DNA from: Clostridium sp. MB40-C1
GTDB taxonomy: Bacteria > Bacillota > Clostridia > Clostridiales > Clostridiaceae
Reading direction: 5' to 3'
Length of the DNA: 64,000 nt
NCBI RefSeq assembly: GCF_030913655.1
Contig: NZ_CP133189.1
Span: 2,232,001 to 2,296,000, forward strand
In this document: piece after piece, positions 17,614-26,689 of the stretch
How positions within the stretch are numbered: the stretch's first letter is position 1
How the letters are laid out: every line of letters begins with the position of its first letter
Translations under genes and position numbers: made by a program
The notes under the pieces: generated by a model
Database searches by the model: none
What the model was told of the DNA's origin: nothing
Seen by the model: only the letters and a program-made list of their open reading frames with translations

Positions 17614-18471
17614 CTATTTTTTTATAAAGCCTTCAAAAACAGTTATACTTTCATCGCTATAAACATAAATATCGCCGCCATAATTTGTGATTAATTCTTT
17701 TACAATCGCAAGTCCCATTCCTTCCCCTTGTTCTCCTTTAGTAGTAAATCCTACTTCAAATAATTTACTTCTAATATCTTTAGGAATTTTAGGACCATTG
17801 TTCTTCACTTTAAATCTATATGACTTTATATCTTCGTATAATTCTAACTTTAAAAATCCATTTCTATCTTTTTCATTAAGAACAAATATAGCATTATCAA
17901 TTACATTTCCAAGAACTCTACAAAATTCCCAAGAAGGCATATTTAAATCTTTTAGTTGAGATTTTACATCAACATCCATATTTATATTTCTTTTTTCTGC
18001 ATACAAGAGTTTCGCCTGAAGAAGTGCATTAACAGCTGGATTTGAGGTTTTTAATGCTTTATTAACCTTTTGAATATCATTAAACACCTTATCTATATAA
18101 TTTTGTGCTTCGCTATACTCTTCCATTTCCATAAGACTATACACTACTTGCAAATGATTCATAAAATCATGTCTCTGTGCCCTCAAGGTGTTATTTAAGT
18201 TTTCCACCTGCTCTAATGATTTTTTCATCATATTATACCTATAGTTGTGTTTACTTAATAGATAAAAATCTTTTACTATAATAAAAGCATTTAATATAAC
18301 TATTAATAAAATTAAATATATAAAAACATTTATTTTAAAATTTTCTTCTTTTACTAAGTGTTTCTTTATTGAAAATTTTAAAAATATAATTGATACAACA
18401 CAAGCTAACTCTATTATATTTAATATTACTATCGTTATAATCGTTTTGTTTATGTTAAGCTTTTTTTTCAT
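17614..18471 (-). CDS. sensor histidine kinase, Spo0B/GHKL type
   Basis: A 285-aa membrane sensor kinase. Two N-terminal spans (about 10-32 and 47-66) leave almost no outside domain. The dimerisation helix carries RAQRHDFMNHLQ, with phospho-acceptor His101 of the SPOB_a/CitA-DcuS type. The ATPase domain has the N-box (LGNVIDNAIFVL) and a G-box GEGMGLAIVKELI. With so little outside the membrane it probably senses membrane state or a partner protein. The nearest regulator is the LytTR protein at 14307-15047. Kinases of this type commonly pair with LytTR or CitB regulators, so they are plausible partners. Confidence 0.85.
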   Translation of the reverse strand: MKKKLNINKTIITIVILNIIELACVVSIIFLKFSIKKHLVKEENFKINVFIYLILLIVILNAFIIVKDFYLLSKHNYRYNMMKKSLEQVENLNNTLRAQRHDFMNHLQVVYSLMEMEEYSEAQNYIDKVFNDIQKVNKALKTSNPAVNALLQAKLLYAEKRNINMDVDVKSQLKDLNMPSWEFCRVLGNVIDNAIFVLNEKDRNGFLKLELYEDIKSYRFKVKNNGPKIPKDIRSKLFEVGFTTKGEQGEGMGLAIVKELITNYGGDIYVYSDESITVFEGFIKK

Positions 18472-18685
18472 AATATATCAGCCTTTCTATATATAAGCCT
18501 ATAAAAGTCGTTCATTCAAAATTATTATAACAAAATACTTGGACATAGTTAACGATTTTTACACTTTTAACTCTACAAAATATCCATAAAAAAACAGCAT
18601 TAATATAAAAAATTATCTAAAAAATATATATCCTCATATATTTTTCAAATGATGATATTGCATAATTCAAAAATAGTATAGCTCC

Positions 18686-18796
18686 ATGCAAGTTTTACTG
18701 TTCTCTGCTTCGAAAATTTCTCTTTTTAGGTTCAGAATAAGTTCAAAATGTAGTGAAAGAGAAATTTTAAGGCGCTGTTCACAATAAAACTTGCAT
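18686..18796. repeat. 111-bp nested inverted repeat (MITE-like)
   Basis: Outer arms ATGCAAGTTTTA (18686-18697) and its complement (18785-18796); inner arms AAAATTTCTCTTT (18713-18725) and complement (18756-18768). The stretches between outer and inner arms are 15 and 16 nt, so the element is nearly symmetrical. It looks like a small non-autonomous element or a structured RNA. There is no second copy in this window. Confidence 0.55.
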
Positions 18797-18859
18797 TTCG
18801 CATTTATAATTAGTAATTATGTAATTTACTAAAATACCCTGAACTATAACTATAGCTAA

Positions 18860-18917
18860 ATAAAACTCTCTAAAGCAAATTTAAATACTAATTATTTATT
18901 GCCTTAAAGAGTTTTAT
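18860..18917 (-). terminator. terminator of the chemotaxis receptor gene
   Basis: Arms 18860-18878 and 18899-18917 pair over 19 positions with two wobble or mismatch sites (ATAAAACTCT core), 24 nt after the stop at 18941. Confidence 0.8.
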
Positions 18918-18940
18918 CTATTAAAAATTATTTTATTTTT

Positions 18941-20661
18941 CTATATAATAAATTTACTTACCGCTTCTGATAAAATTTCTGCTCCTTCTGAGTTTTTCCT
19001 GCTTTCTTCTAAAATAGATGTATTTTTACTACTTACTAAAGTTACACTTTCTGCAATTTCTCCTGAAGATGCAGCCACTTGTGCAACAGCTGAAGCTACT
19101 TCTTCCATACTCTTAACAATTTGTTCTGTAGAACCATACACATTATCAGATATTTTAGCAAAATGTTCAATTAATCCTTTAACAGTATCTCCGTCATTCT
19201 TATATTGATAACTTACCTCAATTAATTTTTCATAGTCATTTAAAACTTCCTTTTCTATAAATACTAAGATATTTTTAGATGCTTCTGAAAGTTCTTGTAC
19301 TGAAGCTATAACTTGGTTAACATTGGTTTGAATTTCATTGACTGCGTTAGAAGATTCTTCTGCTAATTTTCTTACTTCTTCGGCAACTACTGCAAATCCT
19401 TTACCCATTTCTCCTGCACGAGCAGCTTCTATAGCAGCATTTAAAGCCAATAAATTTGTCTGTTCTGCAATAGATAATATACTATTAGCCATTTCTGATA
19501 TATTTTGAACAACTTTAGAATCCTCTATGGCTTTTTCTAATTTTTCCTTTGTACTATTATAAACTTTTAATGCATTTTCTTTAGACTTAGTAGAATCCTC
19601 TTTTACTTCCTCAGCTTTTTGTTGAATACCTAATGCTATATTTAGTCCTTCCTTAGCATTTTCAGTTACATTAATTATGTCTTCCTTTACTGTTGCTGTC
19701 ATAGACGTAACCTCTTCTACTGAAGCAGAAGATTCTTGCATTCCTGCAGAAATTTGTTGAGTAGCTACTGATACTTGTTGAACTTCATTAGTTACTTCCG
19801 AAAACATTTCATCTGTAATTTTTACACTTTCAACTATAGAATTACTTTCATCCTTAACAGTAGCAATTGCATTTCTTAAATTTGTTACAGCATTATTTAA
19901 AGCAGCTACAGTTCTCCCTATTTCATCATCTGAATGAACCTCAAGGTGAAAATCAAAATTTCCTTCAGCAAGTTTAGTTGCTCCTTCAGCTACTTCTGCC
20001 ATTTGTGTTCTTATACTTTTTAAAATTATATACGTAGAAAATACTACTAGTATAATACTAGCGATGCCCATAGCAATTAATAATTTCATCAAATTTTCTG
20101 CTAATTTAATAGTTTTTTGTGCTAATTCATCATTTGTTTTATTTTGATTATCTATTATTCGTTGAATACTAGCTATCCAATCCGTTTGAGGTTTTTCTAA
20201 GTCATTAATGATTTTTTCTAATTCAACTTCGGTTACTCCAACTTTAGATCCAAGTTTCAAGGAATCTTCAAATTTATTTAATCCCTTTTCTTCATTATTT
20301 TTTAATTGAGTTAATAAGTTTTTACCTTCATCAGTAGTAATTAATTTTTCTAAATTTCCTTTTTCTGTTTTATAATTCTCAACATTTTTATTAATTATCA
20401 ATTTCTTATCTTCAATATATTTCACATCATTACTTATGCAGATATTTCTTATATTGATTGCGGCATTGTTTATGTATCCTCTCATAGTGTTATCTACATT
20501 TAGCGCTTTGTTATTTACATTAATGAGGTCATTAAAAGATTTATTAATAGAAATTAGCCTCAAGGTTGTAACTACAGAAATTATAATTATTAGCAACCAA
20601 TACTGCCAAAACCACTTAAAAACTTACTATCTAACTTCATCCGATTACGTTTTAAATTCAT
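18941..20661 (-). pseudogene. methyl-accepting chemotaxis protein, frameshifted near the start
   Basis: The main frame (551 codons from TTG 20596) encodes a membrane span, a four-helix-bundle sensor region, a second span (about residues 165-188), a HAMP domain, and a complete signalling hairpin with [19 protein letters not shown] and [18 protein letters not shown]. The natural start is in another phase. ATG 20661 lies 7 nt behind GAGGAGA and reads [20 protein letters not shown], then stops at 20590-20592 where the main frame continues with LIIIISVV. Together these make a normal MCP N-terminus (cytoplasmic tail, then span 1), so one base appears to be missing. Either the gene is inactive, or the shift is a sequencing error or is rescued by slippage. 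Confidence 0.75.
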
Positions 20662-21103
20662 GTCTTATCTCCTCACTTATTGTTTATTATTTATATGTAC
20701 ATATAGCATTTTTCGACAATATTTTCTTATCCTTTAACATTATTTACTTCAAATTATATTACCAGTTAGGATTACTGCAACTAAAGAGAGTTCATTTTAA
20801 TTAACACCAAACTATATAATTTTTTCAGCTAAAAATTATGGATAAAGCACCTCAATTACAATATGTTAAACTTAAAATTAAAAGAAGTAAAAATTTGTAT
20901 TTGAATGAAAACCTTCATCTATATATGTAGACAATATTTTAGTTGGATTTGCCATGTATAGATTCTTTAAAAACAAAAACGTGTTTTACTTGATATGTTT
21001 ATGATTGACAATAATTATCTATGAATTAGTTGATCTCTTTTAGATATGCTTTTATAACCAAGATTTTTAATATATTTATTATTTAGAATTGTATCAAGAA
21101 TTG

Positions 21104-21128
21104 GGCTATTGGATATTATCCAGTAGCC
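21104..21128 (+). terminator. orphan plus-strand hairpin
   Basis: GGCTATTGGA (21104-21113) pairs with TCCAGTAGCC (21119-21128), followed by TTTTCTT. No intact plus-strand gene precedes it; start-less short frames at about 20830-21010 may be what is left of one. Confidence 0.5.
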
Positions 21129-21139
21129 TTTTCTTATAT

Positions 21140-21370
21140 TGACATACTCCCATGCTCTATAGGACGGTAGGCCTGGTTTTATTTTATTTCGCAATCTTAC
21201 CCAGTATGCATCTGCCTCAAATGTGGCTTCTGTACGTCAGTCCAGAGTTTTGCCACCGGCTTCCTTCAGATTCCATCTCATGATGTACCCCTTGCCTTAA
21301 GCTATGCCTTGGGATTATCAACCCATGCTAGGGACCTTCACCCATTAGATTATGCCCATGTTAGGCACAC
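21140..21370 (-). mobile_element. 5' fragment of a group II intron
   Basis: On the minus strand the segment opens with GTGTGCC at 21370 and contains TGGGTGAAGGTCCC (21331-21344), GAAGCCGGTGGCAAAACTC and the GGACTGACGTACAGAAG block. These are the signature strings of domain I of bacterial group II introns. Only about 230 nt remain: no reverse transcriptase frame and no domain V follow. The intron begins 7 nt (AATTTTT) after the terminator hairpin of the PTS IIA gene, which is the insertion habit of class C introns. GC content is well above its surroundings. Confidence 0.7.
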
Positions 21371-21377
21371 AAAAATT

Positions 21378-21407
21378 GACAACTGTCCTCATTAAAATAC
21401 AGTTGTC
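21378..21407 (-). terminator. terminator of the PTS IIA gene, intron target
   Basis: GACAACTGT (21378-21386) pairs with ACAGTTGTC (21399-21407); on the minus strand AATTTTT follows and then the group II intron fragment starts. It lies 55 nt after the stop of the IIA gene. Confidence 0.8.
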
Positions 21408-21461
21408 TAAAAATATAATAGATAATTAAAATATTACATTAATCAATACTTAGAAATATAT

Positions 21462-21887
21462 TTATAAGTCGTCAACATTGTCACTTTCTACTTTTTTTAT
21501 TTCTTCACTATAAACTCTAAAACTTTCTTTACTTGAATTGCTCAATAATAAAACCATCTCATCTAATTTAACAGAATTTTTTAATGATAAAGCTTCTAGA
21601 ACCAAAGGTAAATTCACTCCAGTAATTATGTCCATATTTTTCTTGTTATAACAGTGTTCTGCAACTATGTTATAGGGAGTTCCTCCAAAAACATCAATCA
21701 TAAATAAAACTTCATTATCATCATCACTTTTTGCTAAAACATCTTCAATTTTCTTTTTTAAATCCTCTGTTCCCTCTCCATTGAGAAAAGGAACAGCAAA
21801 AACCCCTTCCTGTTCTCCAAAAATCATATTAGATGCATTTAAAATTCCTGGTGCAATGTCTCCATGACCACATACTATTAATTTCAT
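21462..21887 (-). CDS. PTS mannose-family EIIA component
   Basis: A 141-aa cytoplasmic phosphocarrier of the mannose PTS superfamily. The phosphorylated histidine is His8 in IVCGHGDIAPG. The VFGGTPYNIV and GVNLPLVLEAL motifs are typical. It receives phosphate from HPr and hands it to IIB (23041-23511). Unusually for such systems it is on the opposite strand, separated from IIB-IIC-IID by the regulator gene. ATG follows AAAGGGTG. Confidence 0.92.
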   Translation of the reverse strand: MKLIVCGHGDIAPGILNASNMIFGEQEGVFAVPFLNGEGTEDLKKKIEDVLAKSDDDNEVLFMIDVFGGTPYNIVAEHCYNKKNMDIITGVNLPLVLEALSLKNSVKLDEMVLLLSNSSKESFRVYSEEIKKVESDNVDDL

Positions 21888-22078
21888 ATATATTCACCCT
21901 TTCTAAAATATTATTATCATATAGCTTCACCTTTTATAGAGTCTAGATACTTAAATGACAAAATTTCAAATGCAAAATACAAGTTTTATCTCTTGTACCT
22001 ACTCTAGATAACGTTTACTAAAGTATAGCTACATAAAAACTTCATGTAACTATGCAGTTTTAAATTTATTCAAGTTTC

Positions 22079-22801
22079 TTAAATAGTAAATTTAAATTTA
22101 TCTCCTAGTATATATTGAAAAGCTTTATGTGAAATTTTGCCATAATTATCTTCAGCAATTCCTTTAATTAGTATTATTGGATAATCTTTTTCTACATGAA
22201 GATACTCACTTAAAATATCATTTGCCCAAACTAATTCAATTGTTCTTTTTGCATTTGTAAAATAAAGTTCTTTCTCTTCATATAAAAGTTTATATAATGA
22301 ATTATTATCTAGGTTTTTGGTCAGTAAAAATTTAAAGCTACTTGGAAACTTTGATATCTCATAAGAAATAGGAGTCTCATTCATATATCTAATTCTTTTA
22401 ATAACTACTATAAGTTCTCCTTCTTCTAAATCAAGATCTTCTAAATCGCTCTCTGTTGGAATTTCTAAAGATGCACTTATTAATTTTGCTCCTGGTTTAA
22501 ATCCTTCTTTCTCAATTAATTCACTGAAACTATGAGATCCTTCCATAGGTTGATTTAATCTATTATCTTTTATAAAAGTACCCTTTCCCACTTCTCTAGA
22601 AATCAGATTTTTATCTTCTAGTAATTTAAGCGCTTGTCTAACAGTAATTCGGCTTACATCATATGCTTTAGCTAACTCGTTTTCAGTTGGCAATTTAAAA
22701 TTTTCATCATATTTCTTGTTATTTATCTCTACTTCAATAATCTGTGCTAATTGTTTATATAATGGAACATTTGTATTTCTATTTAATTTAATTTCTTTCA
22801 A
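22079..22801 (-). CDS. GntR-family regulator (HutC/UTRA type)
   Basis: A 240-aa repressor: N-terminal winged helix (LYKQLAQIIEVEI, LPTENELAKAYDVSRITVRQ and the LEDKNLISREVGKGTFI wing) and a C-terminal UTRA ligand domain (about 90-240) that normally binds a sugar phosphate. It lies between the IIA gene and the divergent IIB-IIC-IID operon, whose shared upstream region has two near-identical 21-bp sites (22824-22844 and 22874-22894). Probably the cluster's own repressor, comparable in role to FrlR. TTG start behind AAGGTGGG. Confidence 0.88.
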   Translation of the reverse strand: MKEIKLNRNTNVPLYKQLAQIIEVEINNKKYDENFKLPTENELAKAYDVSRITVRQALKLLEDKNLISREVGKGTFIKDNRLNQPMEGSHSFSELIEKEGFKPGAKLISASLEIPTESDLEDLDLEEGELIVVIKRIRYMNETPISYEISKFPSSFKFLLTKNLDNNSLYKLLYEEKELYFTNAKRTIELVWANDILSEYLHVEKDYPIILIKGIAEDNYGKISHKAFQYILGDKFKFTI

Positions 22802-22823
22802 TTATAACCCACCTTTTTTATTT

Positions 22824-22894
22824 GTTATATCCTTTAATTATAATGATTTATGTTTATTATTTTTTCAATATTGGTTATATCCTTTCATTATAAT
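22824..22894. promoter_or_regulatory. paired 21-bp direct repeats, likely GntR operators
   Basis: GTTATATCCTTTAATTATAAT at 22824-22844 and the same with one change (C for A) at 22874-22894, exactly 50 bp apart, i.e. nearly five helical turns on the same face. Both lie upstream of the regulator gene. A related dyad, TTGTTATAACCA, lies at about 22950, nearer the PTS promoter. Confidence 0.6.
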
Positions 22895-23040
22895 TATTAG
22901 TATAGCATAAACCAAGCCAGTATGCTAGTATATCCAACCAAAAAAATATTGTTATAACCATTGCATACAATACAAATTTATGCTATAGTTATAATACAAT
23001 ATAATACAAATTAAATAATTATAAATAAGGGGGCTTTTTT

Positions 23041-23511
23041 ATGATTAAACTTTTGCGCATAGATCACAGACTACTCCATGGTCAAGTAATTTTTTCATGG
23101 TGTAAAGCTTTACAAATCACACGGATAATAGTTATTGATGACGATGCTGCTAACAACGAATTTAAAAAAATGTCACTAAATTTAACAAAACCACCAGAAA
23201 TAAAACTAAATATTTTTACTGTTGATACTGCGATTTCTAAAATGGATAAAATAGAAAAATTAAGTGACAATGTAATGATTATATTTGGAGGAACTAATAG
23301 TACCTTAAGATTCTGTGAACAATATCCTAATATTAAAGAAATTAATTATGGTGGAATAGCAAAAAAAGATAACTCAAAACAATTTAGCACAGCCATTTTT
23401 TTAAATGATTCTGAAATAGAGGATAGTAGAAAATTAAAAGACATAGGAATCTACTTATATATGCAACAAGTTCCTACTTCTAGAAAAGAAGATTTAAATC
23501 CAAAGCTCTAA
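23041..23511 (+). CDS. PTS mannose-family EIIB component
   Basis: A 156-aa phosphotransfer protein. The active-site motif RIDHRLLHGQV puts the phosphorylated histidine at residue 13. Followed by IIC and IID in the same operon (25-nt gap). It takes phosphate from IIA and passes it to the incoming sugar. ATG follows AAGGGGG. Confidence 0.93.
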   Translation: MIKLLRIDHRLLHGQVIFSWCKALQITRIIVIDDDAANNEFKKMSLNLTKPPEIKLNIFTVDTAISKMDKIEKLSDNVMIIFGGTNSTLRFCEQYPNIKEINYGGIAKKDNSKQFSTAIFLNDSEIEDSRKLKDIGIYLYMQQVPTSRKEDLNPKL

Positions 23512-23536
23512 AATCATGATGATGGAGGGATAAAAG

Positions 23537-24295
23537 ATGTTTCTTAAATCAATACTTATAGGATTAGTTGGAGTATTTTGTATATTAGACTCACGTCTTC
23601 TTGGAAGACTTAACTTTGAGAGACCCTTAATTGTTAGTACTCTAGTAGGAATAATATTAGGAGATATAACAAAAGGACTTATGGTAGGTGCATCTTTAGA
23701 ATTAATATCATTAGGAATTGTAAATATAGGTGCAGCAGCACCCCCTGATATGAACTTAGGATCAATTATAGCAACCTCTTTTGCAATCTTAACAAATGCT
23801 AGTGCTGAAACAGCTTTAACTATTGCTATACCTATTGCTATATTAGGACAAATGCTTGGAATTGTATTAAGAATGTTGTTATCACAGTTTACCCATATTG
23901 GAGATAAATACATTGAAGATGGAAAATTCAATAAAGCTAAAAACCTTCATATAGTTTGGGGAGTAGTTCTTTATTCTTTAATGTATTTTGTACCTATTTT
24001 CATAACTATTTATTTTGGAACGGATTTAGTTAAACAAATAGTAGATATGATTCCAACTTGGTTAACAAATGGATTAAACCTTGCAAGTAAGATATTACCT
24101 GCTTATGGATTTGCATTATTATTAACATCAATGTTAACAAAAAAAATGTTGCCATTTTTACTAATTGGTTTTTTTATAACTGTTTATTCTGGTATAAGCT
24201 TAACAGGTGTCGCAATATTCGCAATACTATTAGCATTTATTTTATCTGAGATAAAATTTAGCAACAATAATACTAGTGTAGATACTCTTGATTAA
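23537..24295 (+). CDS. PTS mannose-family EIIC component
   Basis: A 252-aa membrane protein with seven to eight predicted spans, part of the sugar channel. Conserved family segments are DSRLLGRLNFERPLIVSTLVG, GLMVGASLELISLGIVNIGAA and PPDMNLGSIIATSFAI. Forms the translocation unit with IID, which follows 19 nt later. GGAGG precedes the ATG. Confidence 0.92.
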   Translation: MFLKSILIGLVGVFCILDSRLLGRLNFERPLIVSTLVGIILGDITKGLMVGASLELISLGIVNIGAAAPPDMNLGSIIATSFAILTNASAETALTIAIPIAILGQMLGIVLRMLLSQFTHIGDKYIEDGKFNKAKNLHIVWGVVLYSLMYFVPIFITIYFGTDLVKQIVDMIPTWLTNGLNLASKILPAYGFALLLTSMLTKKMLPFLLIGFFITVYSGISLTGVAIFAILLAFILSEIKFSNNNTSVDTLD

Positions 24296-24314
24296 AAAAT
24301 AAGGAGGTATAAAA

Positions 24315-25148
24315 ATGTCAACTGAAGCAAACAATCCAAATAAAAAAGATCCTAATAAGAAAAAATATTGGAACTTCTTTTGGAAGTCATGGGCTGTACA
24401 AGCCTCATGGAATTATGAAAGACAAATGAACATGGGATATATGTATGGTATGGCTCCTATAATAGATGAAATATATAAAGATCCTAAAGATTTAGAATTA
24501 AAAAAGGAAGCTTACAAAAGGCATATGGTGTTCTTTAATTGTACTCCTCAAACCACTTCTTTTATTATGGGTCTTACTTCATCTATGGAAGAACAATATT
24601 ACAAAGATAAGGAAAATTTTCAACCTGATACTATTAATGCTGTAAAAACCAGTTTAATGGGACCACTATCCGGAATAGGAGATTCATTCTTTCAAGGAAC
24701 AGTTAGAATACTTGCTTTTGGATTAGGTGTTAACTTTGCAAAACAAGGGAGTATATTAGGACCTATTTTAGCAATGCTTGTATCTTTTATCCCTTCTTTT
24801 TTAGTAACTTACTATGGCGGTAAAATTGGATATACTATGGGAAACACATACCTTTCAAAATTATATAAAGAAGGTTTGATGGACAAGTTAATGTATATAT
24901 CAACAATTGTAGGTTTGATGGTTGTTGGCTCTATGATAGGAAGTATGATTGGTATTACAACACCTATAAAAATAGGTACCTCATTTGAGCTTCAAAAAGT
25001 TTTAGATGGTATTATACCAGGCATGATACCTTTAGGTTTAACCTTCTTCATGTATTGGTTGCTTCAAAAGAAGGTTAAAACCGGCTGGATTCTATTCTTA
25101 TGTATTGCCGGAGGAATATTATTAAATTCCCTTGGTATATTCATATAG
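24315..25148 (+). CDS. PTS mannose-family EIID component
   Basis: A 277-aa membrane protein, second half of the channel. Family marks: WNYERQMNMGYMYGMAPII near the N-terminus, HMVFFNCTP, then MGPLSGIGDSFFQGTVR and several spans to the C-terminus. Good GGAGG before ATG. A 224-nt gap to the deglycase gene contains a short inverted repeat but no proper terminator, so read-through is likely. Confidence 0.92.
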   Translation: MSTEANNPNKKDPNKKKYWNFFWKSWAVQASWNYERQMNMGYMYGMAPIIDEIYKDPKDLELKKEAYKRHMVFFNCTPQTTSFIMGLTSSMEEQYYKDKENFQPDTINAVKTSLMGPLSGIGDSFFQGTVRILAFGLGVNFAKQGSILGPILAMLVSFIPSFLVTYYGGKIGYTMGNTYLSKLYKEGLMDKLMYISTIVGLMVVGSMIGSMIGITTPIKIGTSFELQKVLDGIIPGMIPLGLTFFMYWLLQKKVKTGWILFLCIAGGILLNSLGIFI

Positions 25149-25372
25149 CTTAAAATTTAATCCGGCTTTTAAGGTTTAAACATTTAATAAAAATATTAAA
25201 TTAATTGCTTAATAAAAAGCAAAATATGTTAAAAACCTTACTGTGGTATTTTAAATTTATGTGGTGTATTTTTATTATAGCACAGGAGAGGAAAATATAA
25301 AAGCTAGGGAAGTCAATACTCACATAGCTTTACATAGTCCTAGCTAAATATACTTTAAAGGAGGAAATTTTT

Positions 25373-26341
25373 ATGACACCCAAAAACATTATTGCAACAA
25401 TAAAAGAAGGACAACCTAATATAAAGAGTGTTGTTTATGTTGGTTGTGGAGCTTCTCAGGCAGATTTATATCCTGCTAAATATTTTTTAGAGGAAAATAG
25501 TAAAGATATCCGTGTAAGCTTATACACTGCAAATGAATTCAATTATGCAACTCCAAAAGCTATTGATTCAAGTTGTATCGTTATTACAGCTTCTTTAGGA
25601 GGAACTACTCCCGAAACAGTTGAAGCTACCTCTAAAGCTAAAAGATTAGGGGCCCATGTTATAACTTTAACTCATATTGAAAACTCTCCAATAACTAAAG
25701 GCGCTGATTATGTACTAGTACATGGATTTGAAAAAAATTATGCTGCTAAATTAGAAAAAATGACTTTAGCAGTACAATTGGCAGTAGAAATTTTGTATCA
25801 GTTTGAAGGTTATGATAATTATAAAGAAATGATTAATGGTTTTGATAAAATATATAACTTAATAGAAGAATCTGTATCAACTGTACTGCCTGAAGCTAAA
25901 AAGTTTGCTGATTCTTATAAAGACGACAAGATAATCTATCTTATGAGTAGTGGTGCAACAGCTAAAGTGGCATATTCAACTTCTCTTTGCTTACTTATGG
26001 AAATGCAATGGGTTAATTCTGGAAACTTCCATAACGGAGAATTTTTCCATGGTCCTTTTGAAATAGTTGATAAAAATGTACCTTTCTTACTATTTATGAA
26101 TGATGGTAAAACTCGTCCAATGGATAGTAGAGCTTTAACATTTCTACAAAGATTCGATGCTAAAATAACAGTTATAGATGCTAAAGATTTTGGAATATCT
26201 TCTGTAATTTCACCAAAGGTTGTGGATTATTTTAATCCAATGCTAATTTCAGGCGTTATGAGAATATATGCTGAGCAATTAGCTATTGCTAGAAATCATC
26301 CATTGACTAAAAGAAGATATATGTGGAAATTGGAATATTAA
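25373..26341 (+). CDS. SIS-domain sugar-phosphate deglycase (FrlB-like)
   Basis: A 322-aa protein with two SIS (sugar isomerase) domains (about 20-150 and 180-300). The segments GNFHNGEFFHGPFEI and the C-terminal ending NHPLTKRRYMWKLEY match the fructoselysine-6-phosphate or glucoselysine-6-phosphate deglycase group (FrlB, GfrE/GfrF) rather than GlmS. These enzymes split a 6-phosphorylated Amadori product into an amino acid and glucose 6-phosphate. With a mannose-family PTS upstream, the cluster resembles the Salmonella gfr system. Which amino-sugar is used cannot be read. GGAGG precedes ATG. Confidence 0.8.
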   Translation: MTPKNIIATIKEGQPNIKSVVYVGCGASQADLYPAKYFLEENSKDIRVSLYTANEFNYATPKAIDSSCIVITASLGGTTPETVEATSKAKRLGAHVITLTHIENSPITKGADYVLVHGFEKNYAAKLEKMTLAVQLAVEILYQFEGYDNYKEMINGFDKIYNLIEESVSTVLPEAKKFADSYKDDKIIYLMSSGATAKVAYSTSLCLLMEMQWVNSGNFHNGEFFHGPFEIVDKNVPFLLFMNDGKTRPMDSRALTFLQRFDAKITVIDAKDFGISSVISPKVVDYFNPMLISGVMRIYAEQLAIARNHPLTKRRYMWKLEY

Positions 26342-26352
26342 ATTTACTTCAC

Positions 26353-26416
26353 TTAGAAAATTGCATAATTTTAAAACTGTATAAATATATTCAAATTTTA
26401 ATTATACAATTTTCTT
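26353..26416. repeat. long AT-rich hairpin, family shared with 4161-4210
   Basis: Left arm about 26354-26375 (TTAGAAAATTGCATAATT...) pairs with 26395-26415. The arm sequences match those of the hairpin at 4161-4210. It lies between the deglycase stop and the operon terminator. Confidence 0.45.
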
Positions 26417-26434
26417 AACCACATAAACCTATTT

Positions 26435-26471
26435 AAAAAACGATCTATCATTTTATGATGGATTGTTTTTT
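26435..26471 (+). terminator. terminator of the PTS/deglycase operon
   Basis: Arms 26435-26450 and 26456-26471 pair over 16 positions with two G-U pairs; A-run before and T-run after. Confidence 0.85.
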
Positions 26472-26689
26472 CATTAATATAATGATATATTTAATACTTA
26501 GATAAATCTAAATTATCTAAGTAACATTTATTGACAATTGCAGAGACACCCTACTGACTAAATACTAACATTAATTAAGTTTATTATTGGCTATGTTTTA
26601 ATAAATTGTTCATTTTGTAAATTTCAACAGCAATACTCTTTTAAAACATAACCTTGTTATTTAGATAAAGGAAAGGGAGGAAAATAAAT

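Noticed and set aside
20830-21010. Short frames such as MDKAPQLQYVKLKIKRSK
   Set aside because: Thirty codons without a ribosome site and followed by out-of-phase pieces; at best a remnant, not supported as a gene.
25302-25345. Hairpin between the IID and deglycase genes as a terminator
   Set aside because: Stem AGCTAGG(G)A/TCCTAGCT has a 27-nt loop and no T-tract; more likely part of a leader, or chance.
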